Positions 28,612 to 35,506 of a stretch of 35,506 nucleotides of DNA are shown here, one piece after another. Below the pieces are notes generated by a model, which made no database searches, had not been told where the DNA came from, and saw only the letters and a list, made by a program, of their open reading frames with translations. Numbering within the stretch: the first letter of the stretch is position 1; every line of letters starts with the position of its first letter. The stretch comes from Burkholderiaceae bacterium (GTDB lineage: Bacteria > Pseudomonadota > Gammaproteobacteria > Burkholderiales > Burkholderiaceae_A), in assembly GCA_023261135.1 (NCBI GenBank), contig JALRJP010000009.1:1-35506 (forward strand), in the 5' to 3' direction. The position numbers and the translations under genes were made by a program.

Positions 28612-31163
28612 GGTTGACAGGACTCATCCTCAAACGCCTGGGTAAGGCGTGCAAGTCGATCGGCGAGTCGCTCCGACGAGAGTTGCTCGCGCAGCCTTTC
28701 CACCATAAGGGGAAGGCAGAAAGGACTGGGCCTTTGAAGCGACAACGAGAGCCACCGCCCTTGGTGCAACCTTTGCAGGCTCATAAGAAGGGCTGGCTCA
28801 GAAAGCTCGAGTTCAAGCGCTTCGCGCTCGGCCTGCCGTAGCAAAAGATTCTCTGGATCGTATTTTGAAAAAACCTCAAACAACAAGTTACTGGAGGCGG
28901 CAAGTTGTCGGGAGGAACGGCCCGCACCAGGCAGTCCCATAACCAAAAGCCCTGCCACTCGCGCAATCTCACGAAAACGTCGACGTGTGATCAGGCCTTC
29001 CCCAAGCAAGCACAAGAGGTCCTCGGAGAGATTCTGCGGACGCAGTAACTCGGATAGCCCTGAGTCCGTGAGCAGGCGACTAAGCCAAGGGCCATCTTGC
29101 TTACGTCGACGCGGCGCAAGCAACTCAAAGCCGTAGTCGTTCACAGCATACGAAATACTCGTGGCCTCACGACGGGTGAGCCGAAAGGCAAGAAGCGATG
29201 CAAGACCAAGATGCACCTGACGACCTGCGAAGGGATAAATAAAACAGTGTTCACCGTCGAGGGAAGAGAAATGCTCCACAAGGCACTGGCCTTTCTTTGG
29301 AATGGCTGAGCGCTCAGACTGAATCTTCAATAGAGTCTGCATGCTCTTGGCCTCGGCCCCCTCTTGCCAGGCCTCTCGCTGTCTGCCGGGGCCTGCACGA
29401 GCAAAGGCATCAAGCAGGTCGCGCAGGCAAGAGGCAAGCTCACCCGATAAGGGCAGGCTCCCTCCCGTCCAACGGGCAACGGCCTTGGCCTTGCCCGTGG
29501 CCTTGCGAACATAGGCTGTAAGGTCACGAATACGAACCAGTTCAAGGCTGCGGCCTGAAAACAAAAAAGAATCGCCGGGCTTAAGCCTGCCAATGAACGA
29601 CTCTTCGACCTGGCCCAGGCTGCCCCCCGAAACCCAGACAAGCCGCAAAGAGGCATCTGACATGATGGTTCCGATGGCCTGACGATGACGCCTTGCAAGC
29701 CGGGAATCGACCATCTGCCAACGCCCTTCGGTATCACGCGTGATTCGATAAAAATCAGGATAAGCGCTGAGTGAGCGCCCGCCTTGTGCAAGAAATTGAA
29801 TCGTCCAGTTGAAATCCTCTAGGCTAAGGTCACTAAAGGCATGGCTCTGGCGCACCTCTTCTAGCAAAACCGTTTCTGTCATGGGCTGCCCCAGAACGCG
29901 GGTCACCAAATGCTGGGCTAGCACGTCAAGGGCAAGCCGTAAAGGCTTGCGCGGCTCGATCTGGCCTGCCTGAATCGCACGTTGCGCCGCCAAGGACTCC
30001 AGGATTTCAAGGCCATGGGTAGGTACCATGAACACCTGTGAGACGCCCTTGGGCTGATGGCCCGACCGACCTGCACGCTGCAAAAGTCGTGCAACCCCCT
30101 TGGCACTGCCCACCTGAAAGACCTGCTCAACGGGGGTGAAGTCAACGCCTAAGTCCAGGCTTGAGGTCGCCACCACCAGACGAAGCAGACCCTGCGCAGT
30201 GGCCTTTTCTACCCAGGCCCTTGTCTGACTGTCTAAGGACCCGTGGTGCAGAGCCATCTGGCCTGCCCAGTCGGGGCGGGCCTGCAGAATGGCCTGGTAC
30301 CAGAGCTCCGCCTGCGCGCGCGTGTTTGTGAAAAGAAGGCTCGACCCCGCCTTCTCGATCTGCGCAAGAACCGGGGGCAGCATGGTTAAGCCCAGGTGAC
30401 CAGACCAGGCGAATCGAATGGTGTCCTTCGGCAATAGGGTGATCACGCGAGCAGGCTTGCGACCCGATGCTGTGACGATGCAGGGGCAAGAGGTGATGCT
30501 CTGACAAAGAACCTGCGCCGCCTGCTCTTGGTTCCCAAGCGTCGCCGACAGGCCCCAAATTCGAAGCCTCTTAGCCGTTAGCTCGGCCAGTGCGGCAAGG
30601 CTGAGCTCTAAGAGCGTACCGCGCTTGGTGCCCATGAGCTCATGCCATTCATCCACGACCACGAAGCGAAGCTGTTTAAGCAGGTGCAGCGTCTGTGGCT
30701 TAGAAAGCATCAGACTCAAACTCTCGGGTGTAGTCACAAGCCCATGGGGCGGATGACGTTCTTGCTTAAGCCGCTCGTGACTCGGGGTGTCTCCCGTTCG
30801 CAAGGCCAGCGAAAAGTCATCCGAGGCAAATCGACGCAAGGCGCCTAGGCTATCAGTGGCCAGCGCGCGCATGGGCGTAATCCAGAGCACCTGAAGGCCT
30901 TGTATCAATTGGGGCTCTCTCCGGTCCTGCTCGGCATCGAGAATTGCGCCCAGTACACCGGCCCAGACCGCGTAGGTTTTACCAAAGCCTGTGGGCGCAT
31001 GAACAAGTCCACAAGATTCGGAGGCCATGCATCGCCAGACCTCCTTCTGAAATGGAAGGGGGGTTAGGCCAAGTTCCTTAAACCGAGAAAATGCAAAGCG
31101 GCCCAGGTGAGAGCGTCTTTCCACTGCGCGAGGTACCGCCCCCCTGGCCTTCAGGCTGCCCAT
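28608..31163 (-). CDS. Ligase-associated DNA damage response DEXH-box helicase (Lhr-core family)
   Basis: LVHAPTGFGKTYAVWAGVLGAIL (motif I); VVVDEWHELMGTKRGTLLEL (DEXH); TSSLDLGVDFTPVEQVFQVGSAKGVARLLQRAGRSGHQPKG (motifs V/VI). Start at MGSLKARG (31163), 18 bp past the DUF429-like stop; the tracked ORF begins at 31223. Confidence 0.93.
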   Translation of the reverse strand: MGSLKARGAVPRAVERRSHLGRFAFSRFKELGLTPLPFQKEVWRCMASESCGLVHAPTGFGKTYAVWAGVLGAILDAEQDRREPQLIQGLQVLWITPMRALATDSLGALRRFASDDFSLALRTGDTPSHERLKQERHPPHGLVTTPESLSLMLSKPQTLHLLKQLRFVVVDEWHELMGTKRGTLLELSLAALAELTAKRLRIWGLSATLGNQEQAAQVLCQSITSCPCIVTASGRKPARVITLLPKDTIRFAWSGHLGLTMLPPVLAQIEKAGSSLLFTNTRAQAELWYQAILQARPDWAGQMALHHGSLDSQTRAWVEKATAQGLLRLVVATSSLDLGVDFTPVEQVFQVGSAKGVARLLQRAGRSGHQPKGVSQVFMVPTHGLEILESLAAQRAIQAGQIEPRKPLRLALDVLAQHLVTRVLGQPMTETVLLEEVRQSHAFSDLSLEDFNWTIQFLAQGGRSLSAYPDFYRITRDTEGRWQMVDSRLARRHRQAIGTIMSDASLRLVWVSGGSLGQVEESFIGRLKPGDSFLFSGRSLELVRIRDLTAYVRKATGKAKAVARWTGGSLPLSGELASCLRDLLDAFARAGPGRQREAWQEGAEAKSMQTLLKIQSERSAIPKKGQCLVEHFSSLDGEHCFIYPFAGRQVHLGLASLLAFRLTRREATSISYAVNDYGFELLAPRRRKQDGPWLSRLLTDSGLSELLRPQNLSEDLLCLLGEGLITRRRFREIARVAGLLVMGLPGAGRSSRQLAASSNLLFEVFSKYDPENLLLRQAEREALELELSEPALLMSLQRLHQGRWLSLSLQRPSPFCLPLMVERLREQLSSERLADRLARLTQAFEDESCQP

Positions 31164-31180
31164 GGTCTTAACGGCCTGAC

Positions 31181-32007
31181 TTAGGTCGGAAGGGGAACCG
31201 CGGCAATCCAACCCTCGAGCCAATCGCAGTAGTCACTGCCTTCGGGGGGTAGACCAAAGTCAGGAAGGCCTGCGGCATGGCCGGCCTGCATGGCGCAGAT
31301 CACGGCATCCAGCAGATCGCCGGAGCCATCCATAACAATGCGTCGGGACCAGCTTGGCGTAAGCCGAAGACGTAGGCCAAGGCCCGCCTGTTGCGCCTCT
31401 AAAGCCCGCAGAATTTGCTGGCGATGAACAGCCCTAGGGCTGTCTTGCTTAGCCGGTGTATCGCTCTTGTAGGACTGCCGGCAGACCTTGCGCGCCGTAA
31501 AGCCAGGGTAGGCCTCAAGGGCAAACCGATGATCCGCGCGCTGCCCCTTCGTCCAGCGAAGGTAGGGCTTGCGTTCATCGCGATGCTCGTGGGCTGGAAA
31601 GACGAGTCCCGCCGTCCGCATACGCGCTATGCCGGCATGCATCATCCAGGCCACAGGCGGGTTGGTCCAACGCATGGCAGGGCTTGAGCCGGCCGGCTTA
31701 TCCGTCTTGCGCCAGGCAAATTTATCGCCCGCTGGCCTTGCATCACACCAGGCCTTGAAACGCAGTCGAAGCTGCTCTCGGTCTTGGGCGCAGAAGAACT
31801 CCACGAAGTCGGGCCAGTCCTTGGGCCAACGCTCATGCTCAATCAGCGCACGAGGCTGACTAAAAGGAAGGTCAAAGCCTGCAAGCCACGCACCAGACGG
31901 CCCACGGCGCAGGTAATTGGCTTACGCAGGCAGGGGGCTGAACTGAAGTCAAGCCCGTAAACGCGCAAACCCCGGGGGTAGGTGCGATGCCGTTGGGCAA
32001 GGCTCAT
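31181..32007 (-). pseudogene. DUF429-like protein, reading frame disrupted near the N-terminus
   Basis: ATG at 32007 (ATGA overlap with the ligase stop) reads MSLAQRHRTYPRGLRVYGLDFSSAPCLRKPITCAVGRL... to a stop at 31843. The family-like sequence continues in another frame: RRGPSGAWLAGFDLPFSQPRALIEHERWPKDWPDFVEFFCAQDREQ...KFAWRKTDKPAGSSPAMRWTNPPVAWMMHAGIARM...ALEAYPGFTARKVCRQSYKSD...DLLDAVICAMQA to a stop at 31181. Confidence 0.7.
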
Positions 32008-33815
32008 GACATCATGGCCTGAAGGCTTGAGAGTCGGTCGGCCTGCTCGATGGTCTTGTCAGGACGCAGCCTGAGGATGCGCGGGAAACGAACCGACAGG
32101 CCGCTTTTGTGTCGGGCCGAACGCATAACAGCCTCAAAGCCAAGCTCCATCACCAGGCTTGGCCGAACCTGTCGAACAGGGCCAAACTTATCTTCAATGG
32201 TTTTGCGCACCACCTGATCCACCTTTTTGAGTTCCTCATCGGTCAGACCGGAATAGGCCTTTGCAAAGGGTACCAAGACGGCAGGAACTTGACGGTCATC
32301 CCAAACAGCAAAACCGTAGTCGGTGTAAAGCCCTGCCCTGCGACCATGGCCGCGCTGTGCATAGATAAGCACGGCATCCACCGTAAGTGGCGCAAGCTTC
32401 CATTTCCAGAGCTCACCCTGCGGGCTTTGCTTCGTGCGGCCCTGACCATAGGCAGCATCCCATCGCTTCAGCATAAGCCCCTCGGCAGGCTGATCTCTGG
32501 CCTGAGACTGCAGCACGGCAAGCTGCCTCCAGGTCGTCGCCTCAACCAAAGGAGAGATATTGAGCCGCAAGGGATTCCCCGCCTGATTTGCCGTCTTGGT
32601 ATGCCTTGCCTTCGAAGCATCTTTAGCTGCAGAGGCCGCTTGTATAAAGCCCGCTGTCTTGAGCCAGGCACAGAGCGCCTCTCGACGTTCTGAAAAAGGT
32701 CGGTCGCGATAGTCCTGTCCCGCCAGAGCAAGAAGGTCGTAGGCCATGAAGACAACCGGATGCGAGGCCTGAATGGCCTTGGACGGCTTGCGACGACCCA
32801 GCCGCTTTTGGAGTTCGGCAAAACCACGCGGCCTCGATTGAGAAACATCCCAGACCAAGATCTCACCATCAAGCTTAAGCGGCAGGCCCTGGACGAACGT
32901 CAGTGCCGAGAAAGCCTGTGTGATCTCGGGAAACTGATCGGTGATCAGCTCCTCCCCCCGCGACCAGACCTGCGCCTGGCCCTGAGCATCCACCACCAGC
33001 TGGGCGCGAATGCCGTCCCACTTCCATTCGGCAGCCCAATGGCTGACGGGCCCAAGCCGCTTTTCGCAGTCATACGCCTGCTTCTCGGCACTGCCTTCAA
33101 GCGCGAGACTCTGAGCTAAAAAGAAGGGCACGGGCCCATGCAGAGCATGCTCCGAATCAACAGGCTCAAGGGCTGAGACAAGACGTCGGTAAGTCTGCGC
33201 ACTCGGCGGTTGCGATAAAAAAAACAGCATGCGCTCGGCAAGACGCGGCTTAGCAAGATTGAAACCATTGGCAAGCAGGCCCACCAGCCCCTGACGCGAC
33301 AGGCCAAGGCGCAGCCCACCGGTGAGCATCTTGTTTAGACAGAAAATTTCCGCCGCACTCAACTGCTGCCAGGCCGCCTTCATCCAGCTCACAATCTCTT
33401 CGGCGGGCAGGCCTTTAAGTGCAGACAGGTCTTGTTCAATCAGGTCCGCGAGCCCCCGACTGGCAAGGGCCGACATGGGCTCCAAAGACCCAAGGGCTGT
33501 GGGCTGCGTACAAACCAGCAAGGAAGCGGTTTCGGCCAGATCCCCCACCGACTGGTAAGACTCTTCAACCAGCCAAGGCGCAAGCCCCGTAGACTCTTCA
33601 ATGGCCTTGCGAAAAATGCCCGGAGGTACGGTGCGCTTAAGCCGCTCACCGGCCAAGAGCCAGAGCGCCCATGCCGCATCCCTTTCCAGCAGACCCCCAC
33701 GCTGCAAAAAGCCAAGCAGGGCCTGCTGTCGGTCGCGAACGGTCTGCGCCCAGTCAAGCCTGCGAAAAAGCGCTGCAAAGTCGGCAAGGCTGCCTGGAGG
33801 CAAGGCTTTAGACAT
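32004..33815 (-). CDS. ATP-dependent DNA ligase (ligase-associated DNA-repair cassette)
   Basis: AEWKWDGIRAQLVVDAQGQAQVWSRGEELITDQFPEI (KxDG motif I), LDGEILVW, EGLMLKRWDAAYGQGRTKQSPQGELWKWK, GFAVWDD. Start MSKALPPGS at 33815 overlaps the exonuclease stop; the tracked ORF begins at 33971. Confidence 0.94.
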   Translation of the reverse strand: MSKALPPGSLADFAALFRRLDWAQTVRDRQQALLGFLQRGGLLERDAAWALWLLAGERLKRTVPPGIFRKAIEESTGLAPWLVEESYQSVGDLAETASLLVCTQPTALGSLEPMSALASRGLADLIEQDLSALKGLPAEEIVSWMKAAWQQLSAAEIFCLNKMLTGGLRLGLSRQGLVGLLANGFNLAKPRLAERMLFFLSQPPSAQTYRRLVSALEPVDSEHALHGPVPFFLAQSLALEGSAEKQAYDCEKRLGPVSHWAAEWKWDGIRAQLVVDAQGQAQVWSRGEELITDQFPEITQAFSALTFVQGLPLKLDGEILVWDVSQSRPRGFAELQKRLGRRKPSKAIQASHPVVFMAYDLLALAGQDYRDRPFSERREALCAWLKTAGFIQAASAAKDASKARHTKTANQAGNPLRLNISPLVEATTWRQLAVLQSQARDQPAEGLMLKRWDAAYGQGRTKQSPQGELWKWKLAPLTVDAVLIYAQRGHGRRAGLYTDYGFAVWDDRQVPAVLVPFAKAYSGLTDEELKKVDQVVRKTIEDKFGPVRQVRPSLVMELGFEAVMRSARHKSGLSVRFPRILRLRPDKTIEQADRLSSLQAMMS

Positions 33816-34833
33816 CGGCCGACTGCGCATCAAATTCGGTCTCAAGGGTCTGAACGTGGCAGCCTTTCTCGCGCAAGTATCTGGCCATGGTGCTCGTCTG
33901 ACCATGGGTAAGAATAATGCGTGAAGCCTCGGTCTGATCCACGGCCCAGAGCAGCCCGGGCCAGTCCGCATGGTCAGAGATCACAAAGCCACGAACCCCG
34001 GCATGCCGGCGACGATGCCCACGCACCAGCATCCAGCCCGAAACCATGGCCTCAGCCGGTATGGGCTTTTGGCGTTGCATCCAGCCCGAGCCCTGAACGG
34101 CCATGGGTGCAAGAACCATGGCACCCGGTTCAAGCATGGCCGGAGGACTGGGCAGTTCAGGAAGGGCAATGCCCGACTGACGATAGGCCTCGTTCATACG
34201 GGCCACTGAGGCGTGTACAAAGAGTGGGCCTGGCAACGGGGCATGGTTCAGAAGCGCCAACAAGAGTCGTTGCGCCTTACCCAAGGCATAGGTGTAGACG
34301 ACCACCGCACGACCCTCGTCGCGACAGGTCTGCCACCAGTCAAGCAAGGCGACAAGTTCTTGGGTGACGGGTGGCCAGCGATAAATCGGCAGTCCAAAGG
34401 TTGTCTCCGAAATGAAGACATCGGCCTTTACGGGCTCGAAGGCATCGCAGCTAGGATCGTTCTGAACCCTGTAGTCCCCCGAGACCAGCCAACGTTCGGC
34501 AGCATGCGCCTGAGGCGAAACCGATTCAATAAGCACCTGGCTGGCACCAAGCACATGGCTTGCGGGGTGCAGCGAGATCCAGACATCGTTAAGGCGAAGC
34601 CGCTCGCCAAACTTCAACCCTTCAAGCGACTGGTCATCGCCCAGTCGCTGCCTAAGAACAGCAAGCCCACGGGCCGCGCAAAGCGCATGGCCATGGCCCG
34701 CGCGGGCATGGTCTGCATGGCCATGAGTCAGAATGGCCCGATCGACAGGACGCCAGGGGTCTATAAAGAAACGGCCCTGGGGGCAGTAGAGTCCTTCAGG
34801 ACGACGAACAACAAGCGGGGCTGGAAAGGTCAT
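33808..34833 (-). CDS. Ligase-associated DNA damage response exonuclease (metallo-beta-lactamase fold)
   Basis: AILTHGHADHARAGHGHAL (HxHxDH), SLHPASHVLGASQVLIE, VSGDYRVQNDPSCDAFEPVKADVFISETTFGLPIYRWP, ISDHADWPGLLWAV. Confidence 0.93.
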   Translation of the reverse strand: MTFPAPLVVRRPEGLYCPQGRFFIDPWRPVDRAILTHGHADHARAGHGHALCAARGLAVLRQRLGDDQSLEGLKFGERLRLNDVWISLHPASHVLGASQVLIESVSPQAHAAERWLVSGDYRVQNDPSCDAFEPVKADVFISETTFGLPIYRWPPVTQELVALLDWWQTCRDEGRAVVVYTYALGKAQRLLLALLNHAPLPGPLFVHASVARMNEAYRQSGIALPELPSPPAMLEPGAMVLAPMAVQGSGWMQRQKPIPAEAMVSGWMLVRGHRRRHAGVRGFVISDHADWPGLLWAVDQTEASRIILTHGQTSTMARYLREKGCHVQTLETEFDAQSADV

Positions 34834-34896
34834 GGCAAACGTCTGAGGCCTTTAAGCAGGAACAAGGCGCCGGCCCCTAAGGCACCTAAAAAACAG

Positions 34897-35355
34897 CTAA
34901 ACGGAGGGGGCGAAGCGACGCCGGCCTAACTCTTGAATGGCCTTGGCGTTCGTCCAAGAAAAGCAGGCCTCTGCGGCATCTTCAAGGCCTAGCCACTTCC
35001 AACGCAGGTGTTCACGGGGTGAGAGGCGAACGTCACTTGCACGAGCAATAGCCGCTGAAAAGACATGCTCTGTGTTTTCAGTCACCCCGGGCGCATAGCG
35101 ATGACGCCAATGGGCAAAAATTTCATAGTTCTGAGAGAAGCTCCAGTCTTCCATATCGGCAGGCGCAATCGCCAGACCCGTCTCTTCAAAAACCTCACGA
35201 CAGGCGGCCTCAACCAAGGGCTCGTCTTCGGCATCAAGGCTACCGGTGACCGACTGCCAGAATCCTGGATGGTCAGCCCGTTCGAGCAACAAGACCTCGG
35301 CGTCTGACGAATAAAGGATCACCAAAACCGAAATAGGAATTTTATAAACGGTCAT
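34897..35355 (-). CDS. nudB: Dihydroneopterin triphosphate diphosphatase NudB (Nudix)
   Basis: TVYKIPISVLVILYSSDAEVLLLERADHPGFWQSVTGSLDAEDEPLVEAACREVFEETGL (Nudix box GSLDAEDEPLVEAACREVFEETGL). Confidence 0.9.
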   Translation of the reverse strand: MTVYKIPISVLVILYSSDAEVLLLERADHPGFWQSVTGSLDAEDEPLVEAACREVFEETGLAIAPADMEDWSFSQNYEIFAHWRHRYAPGVTENTEHVFSAAIARASDVRLSPREHLRWKWLGLEDAAEACFSWTNAKAIQELGRRRFAPSV

Positions 35356-35387
35356 GAGGCTTCACTCAGCGCTTACCATGGCCAGGC

Positions 35388-35506
35388 CTAACGCAGGGGC
35401 AGAAGGGCAGTCAACATGAGCCCGGTCAGCATAATGACCACAAAGGTAAGAATAGAGGCCGACATGAGTCGGCTGGCGGCCAAATAGTCCGCCGACTCTG
35501 CCGCCG
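35388..35506 (-). CDS. C-terminal fragment of a hydrophobic (membrane) protein, truncated by window edge
   Basis: Minus-strand open frame from the window edge reads ...ESADYLAASRLMSASILTFVVIMLTGLMLTALLPLR* (TAG at 35388-35390). Family not recognised. Confidence 0.55.
   Translation of the reverse strand, partial: AAESADYLAASRLMSASILTFVVIMLTGLMLTALLPLR

Noticed and set aside
32109-32693. 194-aa plus-strand ORF
   Set aside because: Antisense to the ATP-dependent ligase, whose catalytic motifs are clear on the minus strand.
34213-34929. 238-aa plus-strand ORF
   Set aside because: Antisense to the MBL-fold exonuclease; no recognisable domain, shadow ORF.
1-35506. CRISPR arrays, transposases, integrases, prophage or tRNA genes
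   Set aside because: No regularly spaced repeat array, IS-like ORF, phage gene or tRNA was recognised by reading; the window looks like core chromosome plus a small known repair cassette.

Overview
This 35.5-kb window looks like betaproteobacterial chromosome, probably Burkholderiales. That is inferred from gene content and order; no search was run. (1) Positions 1-17.7 kb (minus strand) hold a complete dcw cell-division/cell-wall cluster: mraZ-rsmH-ftsL-ftsI-murE::murF (one fused ORF)-mraY-murD-ftsW-murG-murC-ddl-ftsQ-ftsA-ftsZ, with ftsZ truncated by the window edge. Upstream of mraZ are a sigma70-like promoter and a 10-bp-phased GTGGG repeat array that fits a MraZ operator. (2) 17.88-18.26 kb (minus) is an RNase P RNA gene. 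(3) 18.3-21.8 kb (minus) holds pyrC, a glycerate 2-kinase and a tartrate/D-malate dehydrogenase-like gene. (4) 21.8-27.8 kb (plus) holds an Atm1-type ABC exporter and a general amino-acid ABC importer (aapJ-Q-M-P); aapP is split by an apparent 1-nt deletion. (5) 27.8-35.4 kb (minus) holds the known ligase-associated DNA-repair cassette (MBL exonuclease, ATP-dependent ligase, DEXH helicase, PdeM phosphoesterase). A DUF429-like ORF, apparently broken by a frameshift or deletion, is embedded between ligase and helicase. nudB and a partial membrane protein lie upstream. I found no clearly novel system. The best leads are the embedded DUF429 gene, the long out-of-frame ddl/ftsQ overlap, the two reading-frame lesions, and the regulatory and RNA structures.
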